DNA of 64,000 nucleotides. Source: JBHGAV01 sp041946685 (GTDB lineage: Bacteria > Acidobacteriota > Terriglobia > Bryobacterales > Bryobacteraceae). Positions 25,109-32,878 of the stretch are shown here, piece after piece. The notes under the pieces are model-generated. The model was not told the origin of the DNA. It did not search any database and saw nothing but the letters and a program-made list of their open reading frames with translations. A program made the translations under genes and the position numbers. The first letter of the stretch is position 1. Each line of letters opens with the position of its first letter. The stretch spans positions 11,999 through 75,998 of the forward strand of contig JBHGAV010000013.1 of the NCBI GenBank assembly GCA_041946685.1, written 5' to 3'.

Positions 25109-25785
25109 GATGGTGAAAAGCTGTATCCGAAGCCGCGCGCGGAATGGATGAAAACAGGTTTGGCGGGGTCTTCTTCAATCTTCTGGCGCAGACGAAGGAT
25201 GTATACGTCCACGGTGCGGGAGGTGACGGCGCGGCCGTGGCCCCAGACAGAGTCCAGCAGTTGGTCGCGGGTGAAGACCACCCCCGGACGCGTCATAAAG
25301 AACTCGAGCAGCTTGAACTCGGTCGCGGTGAGGGGAATCTCGCGGCCGGAGAGCCGCACCTTGTAGTTGGTGCTGTTCAGCTCCAAGGGGCCTGCTTTCA
25401 ACACTTTAGGCCCGGTGGTGCGGTCCCGCAAATGGACCTTGATTCTCGCGACCAGCTCCCGGATAAAGAACGGCTTGACAATGTAGTCGTCGGCGCCCAG
25501 TTCCAACCCAACGATGCGGTCGGTCTCAGAGCCCTTGGCGGTGAGGAAGATCACGGGGACACGGGCAAGTTCGGAGTGAGCCCGGATGGCCCGGCAGATC
25601 TCAAGTCCGTCGGAATCCGGCAGCATGATGTCGAGGATGACCAGATCCGGTTTCTCCCGCCGGCACAGATCGAGCGCCCCTTTACCGGTCTGCAATCCGA
25701 TCAGCGCGTAACCTTCCCGTTCCAGGTTATACTTCAGCAACGCGAACAGGTCGGCATCGTCTTCAATCAGAAGGATCTTCTTCAT
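25081..25785 (-). CDS. phoB: Phosphate response regulator PhoB (OmpR/PhoB family)
   Basis: The ATG at 25785 gives 234 residues with the receiver domain beginning MKKILLIEDDAD. The phospho-acceptor is D52 in VILDIMLPDSDG, with T and K at FLTAKGS and DDYIVKPF. A winged-helix DNA-binding domain fills residues ~130-225, ending VDVYILRLRQKIEEDP and RGFGYSF. Position before pstS and Pho-box-like repeats upstream make it the Pho regulator, probably autoregulated. The gene lies 36 bases downstream of nadD. Confidence 0.92.
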   Translation of the reverse strand: MKKILLIEDDADLFALLKYNLEREGYALIGLQTGKGALDLCRREKPDLVILDIMLPDSDGLEICRAIRAHSELARVPVIFLTAKGSETDRIVGLELGADDYIVKPFFIRELVARIKVHLRDRTTGPKVLKAGPLELNSTNYKVRLSGREIPLTATEFKLLEFFMTRPGVVFTRDQLLDSVWGHGRAVTSRTVDVYILRLRQKIEEDPAKPVFIHSARGFGYSFSPSVHQPVTES

Positions 25786-25803
25786 CCCTGCACGTCCACC
25801 ATG

Positions 25804-25860
25804 AAGATAGCGCAATAGCAGTTACAGATCCATGACGGGATCGTGACTTCGCCGTGACGG
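25804..25860 (-). promoter_or_regulatory. Four Pho-box-like repeats and -10 before phoB, inside the nadD 3' end
   Basis: Reading the minus strand, four 7-base elements occur at exact 11-base steps: CCGTCAC (25860-25854), AAGTCAC (25849-25843), CCGTCAT (25838-25832) and CTGTAAC (25827-25821). Eleven bases further is TATCTT (25809-25804), a candidate -10, and the phoB ATG follows at 25785. The nadD stop codon is part of the last element. The layout matches a tandem Pho box replacing the -35 region. Confidence 0.6.
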
Positions 25861-26433
25861 AAAGCCATACAGGCGATTGGCGCGGATGTACTGCATGACC
25901 GCCGGGGGCAACTCTTCGGCTTCCTGCCCGGCCGCGAGTTTCGCCCTGATCTCTGATGAAGATACCGGCATGGCGAGCGTGTCCAGGCGGAAGACCGTCG
26001 AGCCGGGCGGTGCCTGGTAGTGATGGCCGGGGCGTGTGACCACGATGAAACCGACCTCGCGGACGACGTCGCTCCAGCGGTACCACGTCTGAATCTCCGC
26101 GAAGGCATCCGCGCCGATCAGAAAGTACACCACGGCATCCGGACCCGCCGTGGCTTTCACCCTTTGGATCGTCCGAAGCGAGTAGCTCACCTCGTCGTAC
26201 TCCTCCAGACGGGACGGAACGAAGCCGGGCGCATACTGGCAAGCCAATTCGACCATGCGCATACGGTCCGGGTAGGAAGCGTGCACGGCGCCCACCTTAT
26301 GGGGAGGCCTTGCCGCCACAACAAACAAGACCGAGGACAGGCCGAACTGCACGACCGCCTCCTTCGCCACGGTCAGGTGCGCGTTGTGGACCGGGTCGAA
26401 GGTGCCTCCGAAAATGGCGACGCGCGGGCGCAT
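25822..26433 (-). CDS. nadD: Nicotinate-nucleotide adenylyltransferase
   Basis: The ATG at 26433 (203 residues) places the nucleotidyltransferase start MRPRVAIFGGTFDPVHNAHL at the N-terminus and has a GGAG seven bases upstream. The family's second signature is seen near the end as MPVSSSEIRAKLAAG (ISSTxIR type). YFLIGADAFAEIQTW in the middle is also typical. The enzyme joins ATP and nicotinate mononucleotide in NAD synthesis. Its last codons carry the candidate PhoB-binding repeats for the next gene. Confidence 0.93.
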   Translation of the reverse strand: MRPRVAIFGGTFDPVHNAHLTVAKEAVVQFGLSSVLFVVAARPPHKVGAVHASYPDRMRMVELACQYAPGFVPSRLEEYDEVSYSLRTIQRVKATAGPDAVVYFLIGADAFAEIQTWYRWSDVVREVGFIVVTRPGHHYQAPPGSTVFRLDTLAMPVSSSEIRAKLAAGQEAEELPPAVMQYIRANRLYGFPSRRSHDPVMDL

Positions 26434-26496
26434 GGCTCTCTCCGGCTCCTGCGTCCTGCGCCCGCGTCTTCTCTGCCAGAAGGTCATGCAGCTTCT

Positions 26497-27135
26497 CTAG
26501 AACAAGACTCCCAGAATAAAATCGGCTTGATTCAACTGGGTCGCTAGCCCCCCGAGAGCGGAGCGAATACTGGAGGAGCCCCAGCGAGTGTAGCGCAGTT
26601 CGCCCGAGACGCGGATCAGGGGCAAGGACAGCTCCAAGCCGCCGCCGACCGTAGCCCCGGCAGTGGAGCGGCCGGTCAGCTCCGTCGGCTCGGCGGATAC
26701 CTCGACCGGCGAGGAGCCGCCGGTGAATATGCGCTGCCGAAAACGCGCCATGCGGCGATAGGAGAGTCCCGCCGCAAGGAAGGGCCGTGCCAAATCCCCC
26801 GGCGCCCGGTACTTGGCCAGCACGGGGATCTCCCAAATCTGCCCCGTGGTGCGGGTCGAAGCGGCTTCGCCTCCCCCAGACGAAGAAGAGTACTGCACCC
26901 TCCGGTAGAAGAGATCCGCCTCCGCGGACAATCCACCGAAAAGCCTCAGTTCGACGGCCGGCCCCAGGACATACGGGGCGCGATCGGACAAGTACCTGGA
27001 GCGGTCAATAACTTTCAGAGCGTCCGTGACCGGTACTCCACCCTTGACACCGAAAGAGAAGCCTTGCGGCATCGCCGCGGAGGATACCGCCATGAGGAGC
27101 CAGCCGAGTCTCAGACGCCAATCCATGAGAATCAT
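26497..27135 (-). CDS. Outer-membrane beta-barrel protein (PorT/OMP_b-brl-like)
   Basis: The 212-residue product has a signal peptide, from either ATG 27135 or ATG 27126 (MDWRLRLGWLLMAVSSAAM). The mature part shows alternating strands with FSFGVKGGVPVTDALK, a pattern seen in porT/outer-membrane beta-barrel families, and ends FILGVLF, a proper barrel C-terminus. Function unknown. It starts immediately downstream of rnhA, whose stop lies 1 base beyond the longer frame's start. Confidence 0.68.
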   Translation of the reverse strand: MILMDWRLRLGWLLMAVSSAAMPQGFSFGVKGGVPVTDALKVIDRSRYLSDRAPYVLGPAVELRLFGGLSAEADLFYRRVQYSSSSGGGEAASTRTTGQIWEIPVLAKYRAPGDLARPFLAAGLSYRRMARFRQRIFTGGSSPVEVSAEPTELTGRSTAGATVGGGLELSLPLIRVSGELRYTRWGSSSIRSALGGLATQLNQADFILGVLF

Positions 27136-27136
27136 T

Positions 27137-27592
27137 CTATGCTCTGGAGGAGCGGCTTGCCGACTGCTCCCGCGCGGCGCGGGCGGCGAGCTCGTCGGCG
27201 CGGTTGTTGTCCTCGTGGCTGGAATGTCCCTTGGTCCAGGTCCACCGCGTGGTGTGCCGCGAGGCGGCCTCGTCGAGCTGGCGCCAGAGGTCCTGGTTCT
27301 TCACGGGCTGTTTGGCGGCGTTCCTCCAGCCGTTGCGCTTCCAGTTGTGAATCCAGAGCGTCACGCCATTCTTCAGATACTCCGAGTCCGTGATCACCTC
27401 CACGTGACAAGGTTCCCGGAGAGCGGCCAGGCCGCGCACGGCGGCGGTAAGCTCCATGCGGTTGTTTGTGGTCTCGGGCTCGGAACCGAACAGCTCCCTC
27501 TTGCTGGACTTGTAGCGCAAGATGGCCGCCCACCCCCCCGGCCCGGGGTTGCCCAGGCAGGCTCCATCTGTGATCAATTGGACGTGTTTCAT
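27137..27592 (-). CDS. rnhA: Ribonuclease HI
   Basis: The 151-residue enzyme cuts RNA in RNA-DNA hybrids. All four carboxylates are in place: D9 in LITDGACLGNPGPGGW, E47 in NNRMEL, D69 in VITDSEYL, and D133 in NNRADELAARAA, plus the catalytic histidine H123 in TKGHSSHEDNN. Length is normal. It lies 6 bases after the dus stop in the same direction. Confidence 0.96.
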   Translation of the reverse strand: MKHVQLITDGACLGNPGPGGWAAILRYKSSKRELFGSEPETTNNRMELTAAVRGLAALREPCHVEVITDSEYLKNGVTLWIHNWKRNGWRNAAKQPVKNQDLWRQLDEAASRHTTRWTWTKGHSSHEDNNRADELAARAAREQSASRSSRA

Positions 27593-27598
27593 AGAAGA

Positions 27599-28609
27599 CT
27601 ACATCCGGCAACCGAGAAGCTCGGCCTCAAAGAAGCGGTCCACCCGCTCCACGATCTCCTCCGGGCCCTGCGCCCGATGGATCGCCAGGCGAAGCCGCGC
27701 TCCGCCCGGGACTCCGTGACTGAAGTAGGTGGCGAACTGCTTCATCTTGCCGGCCGTGTCCGGCTCGGCGCGATCGGCCAGCATCGAGTAGTAAGAACGC
27801 ATGATCCGGTAGCGATCCCGCGGGGTAGGCACGTCGTAGCTTCCGGTCGCCAGATACTCGGCGAGCTGTCGAAAGATCCACGGATCCGACGCCGCCGCCC
27901 GGCCGACCATGACCGCGTCGCAGCCGGTCTCCTCGACCATTCTTACGGCGTCCTCCGGCTTGACGATGTCGCCGTTGCCGATCACGGGGATCCTCACGGC
28001 TGCCTTGACCTCGCCGATCAGGCTCCAATCGGCCCTGCCAGCGTAGCCTTGCTCGCGGGTGCGAGGGTGGAGGGCAACGGCATCGAGTCCGCAGTCTTCC
28101 GCCAATCGCGCCAGCTTCGGCGCCACGATCTCCCGGTCGCTCCATCCGGAGCGAAACTTCACGGTAAGGGGAACAGACAACACCCGCCGCACTTCCCGGA
28201 AGATGCGCTCCACCAATGGAAGGTCCCGGAGAAGTCCGGATCCGCCGTTGCAACGGACCACCTTCTTCACCGGGCAGCCCAGGTTCACGTCGACGATATC
28301 GAAGCCGAGGTCCTGGCAGACGCGGGCCGCTTCCGCCATGACCGCGGGGTCGGAGCCGAATAGCTGGGCGGAGATAGGGTGCTCGTCCGAATCGAAGGCC
28401 AGGTAGTCCAAAGTCCGCCCCGGCTTGCGGGCACGGCTAGATCCGACCACGCCGTGCGAGCTGGTGAACTCGGTCATGATCAGGCCGCACCCGCCCAGGC
28501 CGCGGATGAACCTGCGGAACACGGTGTCGGTGACCCCGGCCATGGGGGCCAGCACCGTGGCGGGCGCAATTTCGACGCCTCCAATTTTCAGCGAGGTGGG
28601 AAAGCCCAT
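27599..28609 (-). CDS. dus: tRNA-dihydrouridine synthase (DusB-like)
   Basis: The 336-residue FMN enzyme reduces uridines in the tRNA D-loop. Signatures are LAPMAGVTDTVFRRF at the start, VDVNLGCPVKKVV with the catalytic cysteine nearby in RCNGGSGLLRD, HPRTREQGYAGRADWSLI, PVIGNGDI and VMVGRAAASDPWIFRQL. The overall order fits the DusB branch, but the subfamily is not certain. It is the first of the dus-rnhA-barrel run and is divergent from the gene at 28686. Confidence 0.92.
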   Translation of the reverse strand: MGFPTSLKIGGVEIAPATVLAPMAGVTDTVFRRFIRGLGGCGLIMTEFTSSHGVVGSSRARKPGRTLDYLAFDSDEHPISAQLFGSDPAVMAEAARVCQDLGFDIVDVNLGCPVKKVVRCNGGSGLLRDLPLVERIFREVRRVLSVPLTVKFRSGWSDREIVAPKLARLAEDCGLDAVALHPRTREQGYAGRADWSLIGEVKAAVRIPVIGNGDIVKPEDAVRMVEETGCDAVMVGRAAASDPWIFRQLAEYLATGSYDVPTPRDRYRIMRSYYSMLADRAEPDTAGKMKQFATYFSHGVPGGARLRLAIHRAQGPEEIVERVDRFFEAELLGCRM

Positions 28610-28685
28610 GTTTCTGAATACATTCTAGCCTGCAACGGCATCTGGACAGCGCGCGTCGCATAATGGGTGAGGTAGGAGGCGCGGC

Positions 28686-29603
28686 ATGAAACTGGTTCAA
28701 GTCGGGATCCTCGTGGCCCTGGTCGCTGTCGGGGTCCTGCTTTTCATGGTTTACCGGGGGCAGCAACAGCAGCAGGTGGCGGCTACCCCAGTCGGCCAGG
28801 AGCCGTCGCCGGCCGCGGTTGCGCCGAGCGAGCCGCCGCCGTCAGCCCAGCCACTTTCGCCGCCGCCTGCCTCGGCCCCGAAGCCCTCACCGGTTTCATC
28901 GGGCAAGCGGACGCAGGCAGCGGTTACGCCTTCCCCGGCGGCCAAGCCGGAGCCCTCCTCGGAGATAGCGGCGCCTTCGCCGGTTCCCGAAGCAGCCGTC
29001 CCGGCGCCGGTCCCTGCGGCCGAGCCTGAACCGCGCCCCACGCGCACAGAGGCTCCGCCTCCGCCCCCGCCGCCCCAGCCTAGGACAGTCACCATTCAAG
29101 CCGGGACGCTCTTGTCTGCGCGGCTTGCGGAGTCGATCTCCACGGACAAAGTGAAGGCCGGCGACACGTTCACGGCAACCCTGGACCGCCCCCTGGTCGT
29201 GGATGGCCTGGCTATCGCTGAGCGAGGAGCACGCGTGGAGGGGGTTGTGGAAGAGTCGGAGCAGGCGGGCCGGGTACGCGGCGTCGCCAGGCTCTCCATC
29301 CGCCTGGTGCGCCTGCTGACATCCGACGGGCAGCGCTTGGAAATCCGGACAGACCTCTTCCAGAAGGAGGGCGAGACAACCAAGCGCGAGGACGCCACCA
29401 AGGTGGGCGCGGGCGCCGGGATCGGAGCCGCGATTGGAGCCATCGCCGGAGGCGGCAAGGGCGCCGCCATCGGAGCCGCCATCGGAGGCGCAGCCGGAGC
29501 CGGCACCGTTGCGGCGACACGCGGCAAGCCGGCTGTCCTGCCGGTGGAGACCCGCATCGACTTCCGGCTGAGCCAACCCGTCACAGTGACGGAGAAGCGG
29601 TAG
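28686..29603 (+). CDS. Membrane-anchored Pro/Ala-rich protein with glycine-zipper C-terminus
   Basis: The ATG follows a perfect AGGAGG (28674-28679) and a CATAAT -10 candidate (28659-28664). The 305-residue protein has an N-terminal membrane anchor (about residues 6-23), then about 105 residues dominated by Pro, Ala and Ser (periplasmic spacer), a beta-rich domain (about 138-235, starting TVTIQAGTLLSARLAESIS), and a glycine zipper (about 245-280, GAGIGAAIGAIAGGGKGAA). The beta domain resembles a TrbI/VirB10-like or SLBB-like fold loosely; I do not assign a function. It probably spans from inner membrane to the outer envelope. Confidence 0.7.
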   Translation: MKLVQVGILVALVAVGVLLFMVYRGQQQQQVAATPVGQEPSPAAVAPSEPPPSAQPLSPPPASAPKPSPVSSGKRTQAAVTPSPAAKPEPSSEIAAPSPVPEAAVPAPVPAAEPEPRPTRTEAPPPPPPPQPRTVTIQAGTLLSARLAESISTDKVKAGDTFTATLDRPLVVDGLAIAERGARVEGVVEESEQAGRVRGVARLSIRLVRLLTSDGQRLEIRTDLFQKEGETTKREDATKVGAGAGIGAAIGAIAGGGKGAAIGAAIGGAAGAGTVAATRGKPAVLPVETRIDFRLSQPVTVTEKR

Positions 29604-29619
29604 GTAGCGGCGGAGCCCG

Positions 29620-30180
29620 GTGGCCGACCTGCTCTATCTGTCCTTTTGGCTGCGCGGCTTCAACGGGAGAAGCATGTTGCGCACCCTGGAGCGAGCCCTG
29701 CTTCTGTTTCCATTTTCGGCTTCCTCGCCGGGCGTGACCACGCTTCGCATCTATGCGCTCCAATACGCCGAGCCGCCATTGCTGGAGACATTCTACGACC
29801 GCCCCACGCCGCCGGACGCAGCCATCCAAGCGGCTTCGGAATTCGAGGGGCCGGATTGCTGCTACCTGGCGGGCGGTTACTGGGACCTCTGGCAGCGGGA
29901 CAGCGGCTGGCGGCTGATGCCGGCTCCGGTAACCGTAGGGTGCTACGGCCCCGAGTTCGAGAACGAGCTGGGCGATCAGCTTCGCATCGAGCTGGGCCTG
30001 GATTCCCACTATCTTCCCAGGCCCGGCGTGCCGGAGAGTTCGGCTAAAGTCAAGTCCAACATCCGCAGCATCCTGCGCCTGGCACAGGAACTGGACCAGG
30101 CGCTGCCGGTGGATAAGCGGCGCCTCTGGACCGAATCCGGTGAAGACTTCGCCGAGCGACTGCGAAGCCTGGCGCTCTAG
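29620..30180 (+). CDS. Uncharacterised protein
   Basis: The 186-residue protein starts with GTG 16 bases after the previous stop. It has no signal peptide or membrane segment. Conserved-looking features are an N-terminal LYLSFWLRGFNGRSMLRTLERAL, a Trp-rich centre (YWDLWQRDSGWRL), an LRIELGLDSHYLP stretch and a C-terminal helix. I do not recognise the family. Reading frame quality and position suggest a real gene. Confidence 0.62.
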   Translation: MADLLYLSFWLRGFNGRSMLRTLERALLLFPFSASSPGVTTLRIYALQYAEPPLLETFYDRPTPPDAAIQAASEFEGPDCCYLAGGYWDLWQRDSGWRLMPAPVTVGCYGPEFENELGDQLRIELGLDSHYLPRPGVPESSAKVKSNIRSILRLAQELDQALPVDKRRLWTESGEDFAERLRSLAL

Positions 30181-30282
30181 TCCCTCGACACGCCTTCACT
30201 TGATTTTCCAGCCGACGATCGGGGTGCCGCATCTGCGGACAGACCGGCTTCCCGCCGATAGGGCACTCTGAGGTGTAACGGC

Positions 30283-32250
30283 GTGAAATACTGCCTGGCG
30301 CTGTGTGCCATCGCGGTTCTGGCACATGCGGAGACAAGAGACGGCGACCGAAGCGCGCTTGACTCCCTGGACATCGAGCAGTTGATGGACTTGCGCGTGC
30401 AAACAGCCACACTGAAAAAGCAGTCTCTCCAGGACGCGCCGGCGAGCGTCACGGTTATCACCGCCGAAGACATCCGCCGTTACGGTTACCGGACGCTTGC
30501 CGAGGCACTCGCGGGAGTCCGCAGCTTTTACGTCACATCCGATGGGCCCATGCGTTCGGTGGGAGCGAGGGGATTTTCCCTGTTGGGAGACTACAACACT
30601 CGTTTTCTGGTCCTGATCAACGGCCACCACATGACCGACAACGTGTACAGCGCCATGTACTACTTCGGTAATGATTTTCCGCTGGACATGGAGCTGGTCG
30701 AACAGATCGAGATCGTGCGTGGCCCCTCCTCGGCGTTGTATGGAAGCAACGGGCTGTTCGCCACGGTCAACATCATCACAAGGTCGCCGGCGAACACGGC
30801 GCGGGCACAGGTGCGCGCGGAGGCGGGTAGTCTCGGAGAGGCGAAACTGGCCACATCCTATGCCTTCGACGCCGGCGGGCGGGTCAAGGGGCTGGTGTCC
30901 ACCTCGCTGACGCATTCCGCCGGCCGCGTCGTCGACTTTCCAGATCTGGTCGAAGCCGGCCTGTCCCCGAGCCGCACCGGCCACGTGGGCAACGAATCGG
31001 CGTACCATCTGTTTGCCGACTTGAGTTGGGGGCGTTGGAGCGTCTCGGCACTCTTCGGCCGGTACAAGGCCATTGTCCCCACAGGATGGTATGGCGCTAT
31101 GTTCGGCAACACCGGCACGACCGATGTGGAGTCGCGCAACTTCGTGGAGGCTGCCTGGAACCGGCCTGTAGGAGAGAACAGCGCCTTGCGCTGGCGGACG
31201 TATTACGACCAATTCCGGTACGACGGCGTCTACGATCACGGGTCGGGCTACCGCAACCTGGACGGGGCGGCGGGCGACTGGGTTGGGAGCCAACTTGTCT
31301 ATCATCGCGAGACAACCCGCCTGGGGACGCTCACCGCCGGGGGCGAAGTCAGGGGCGACCTGCGCAATCTCCAGTACAATGCCGACCTGTTCAACTCGGG
31401 CGGCAGTCGTGAGCGGCACGAGGTATTCCTGCTAAACCACCCGCGCGCAGGCTACGGCGTCTACGCGCAGCAGGAACTCAAACTGTCCAGGACGTGGACT
31501 GCCTATCTGGGCGGCCGTCTCGATCACAGCACGAACGACAGGCCGTTTGTCTCGCCGCGCGCCGCTCTCGTGTACCAAGACCGGGACCGCGCCTACAAGT
31601 TCATGTACGGCCGCGCCTTCCGCAATCCTTCCACATACGAACGGTATTGGCAGCCAAATGCCTCGCTGGCGGCGGAGAAGATCACGACGCTCGAGATCGC
31701 GCGGGAGCAGAAGCTGCGTCGGAGGATCAAGCTGATCACATCCGCGTTTCACTATCGCCTGGGCGGCCTGATTGTGGGAGTGCCGGTGACCGAGGACAAA
31801 TTGCAGTACCGGAACGTCTCGAAGGCGACCGCGACAGGCGTGGAATTGGAGGTCAACGGCCGTCCGAAAGACTGGCTCGAGACGGCGGCGAGTTTCTCCA
31901 TGCAGCGTACGCGCGGTGCCCACGCCGGCCAGAGGCTGGAGAACTCGCCGGTGCGTCTCGGCCAAGCCCGGGCCTCACTGCGGCTGATCAACGACCGTCT
32001 CCTGCTGGCGGGCGCCGTGCGCTACTTAGGTTCCCGCCTCAGTGCGTACGGCGACCGGGTGCCGGCGGTGACTCTGGCGGACGTGACAGTGACGGCCACG
32101 CGTCTCCACCCGCTTCTGGAGCTGCAATTCGGGATTCGAAACCTATGGAACACAGCCTACGCGGACCCAATGAGTCCGGAGCACGCCACCCGCCTGATGC
32201 CGGGCCCGGGCCGTTCGGTGTACGCGCGGCTGGCCTGGCGACATGAGTGA
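30283..32250 (+). CDS. TonB-dependent outer-membrane receptor
   Basis: The 655-residue protein starts at a GTG with a signal peptide (MKYCLALCAIAVLAHAE). It has a plug domain (about residues 40-170: APASVTVITAEDIRRYGYRTLAEAL, then VLINGHHMTDN and EIVRGPSSALYGSNGLFATVNIIT) and a 22-strand-type barrel ending in ARLAWRHE. A short DLDSLDIEQLMDLRVQTA-like lead-in precedes the plug, a pattern common in receptors that sit next to YfiR-like and kinase genes. Substrate unknown. It overlaps the YfiR-like gene by 8 bases. Confidence 0.93.
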   Translation: MKYCLALCAIAVLAHAETRDGDRSALDSLDIEQLMDLRVQTATLKKQSLQDAPASVTVITAEDIRRYGYRTLAEALAGVRSFYVTSDGPMRSVGARGFSLLGDYNTRFLVLINGHHMTDNVYSAMYYFGNDFPLDMELVEQIEIVRGPSSALYGSNGLFATVNIITRSPANTARAQVRAEAGSLGEAKLATSYAFDAGGRVKGLVSTSLTHSAGRVVDFPDLVEAGLSPSRTGHVGNESAYHLFADLSWGRWSVSALFGRYKAIVPTGWYGAMFGNTGTTDVESRNFVEAAWNRPVGENSALRWRTYYDQFRYDGVYDHGSGYRNLDGAAGDWVGSQLVYHRETTRLGTLTAGGEVRGDLRNLQYNADLFNSGGSRERHEVFLLNHPRAGYGVYAQQELKLSRTWTAYLGGRLDHSTNDRPFVSPRAALVYQDRDRAYKFMYGRAFRNPSTYERYWQPNASLAAEKITTLEIAREQKLRRRIKLITSAFHYRLGGLIVGVPVTEDKLQYRNVSKATATGVELEVNGRPKDWLETAASFSMQRTRGAHAGQRLENSPVRLGQARASLRLINDRLLLAGAVRYLGSRLSAYGDRVPAVTLADVTVTATRLHPLLELQFGIRNLWNTAYADPMSPEHATRLMPGPGRSVYARLAWRHE

Positions 32251-32878
32251 CGCTGTTCCAGCCGTTCCGGCTCGCCCGGTCCCGGGCACGGGCGTCACGG
32301 CGCCCAGGCGCCGCCGCGTGTTTCGCGCGGCGCTCACCCTCGTAACACTGGCCGTCGCCGGTCGTACCACCCTGATCGGCGGCACATCGGCTACCCCGCC
32401 GGAAGACGAGTTCAAGCTCAAGGCGGCCTTTGTGCTCAACTTCATCCGGCTGGTCAACTGGGCAAGCGTCCCCGGCGAGCAGGGCGATTCCCGCCTCACG
32501 GTCTGCGCCCTGGGCAACAGCGACTTCGCCGCCGCGGTGCGGGCGACCGTGACCGGCAAGACGGCCGGGAACAGGCCGATCTCGTTCCGGTTCACCCCAA
32601 ACCCCGATCCCGCTCAGTGCCGGGTTTTGATCGTCGACTCGTCGCAGTATCCAATTGCCCGGGAGGCGTTGAGCGCGGTGCAGGCCGCGCCGGTGCTGAC
32701 CATAGGGAACGGTCCCGGTTTTCTCTCACTGGGCGGTATGTTCGAACTTGTCGTGGAAGATCGAAGAGTGCTGTTCGATGCCGGGCTGGATGCCATCCGG
32801 CGGGCCAGGCTGGATGTGAGCGCGAGACTTCTCCAGTTGTCCCGCAACTTGAGGAGGGGTTCAGACAGTGCCCTCTAA
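32243..32878 (+). CDS. YfiR-like (DUF4154) periplasmic protein
   Basis: The 211-residue protein has an N-terminal basic stretch and a hydrophobic signal/anchor (about residues 28-45), then the YfiR domain beginning EFKLKAAFVLNFIRLVNWAS (in YfiR: a similar KAAFLYNFAKFV-type start). VLTIGNGPGFLSLGGMFELVVEDRRVLFD near the C-terminal half is also typical. YfiR-type proteins are periplasmic signalling partners of membrane sensors; in Pseudomonas YfiR inhibits the cyclase YfiN. Here the neighbouring membrane partner is a histidine kinase, which is translated in an overlapping frame. Confidence 0.85.
   Translation: MSDAVPAVPARPVPGTGVTAPRRRRVFRAALTLVTLAVAGRTTLIGGTSATPPEDEFKLKAAFVLNFIRLVNWASVPGEQGDSRLTVCALGNSDFAAAVRATVTGKTAGNRPISFRFTPNPDPAQCRVLIVDSSQYPIAREALSAVQAAPVLTIGNGPGFLSLGGMFELVVEDRRVLFDAGLDAIRRARLDVSARLLQLSRNLRRGSDSAL

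Noticed and set aside
25866..25872. A fifth Pho-box-like element (CTGTATG) before phoB
   Set aside because: It is 12, not 11, bases from the next element and so is out of register.
27026..28363. 445-codon plus-strand frame across rnhA and dus
   Set aside because: It crosses two intact, opposite-strand genes and has no domain of its own.
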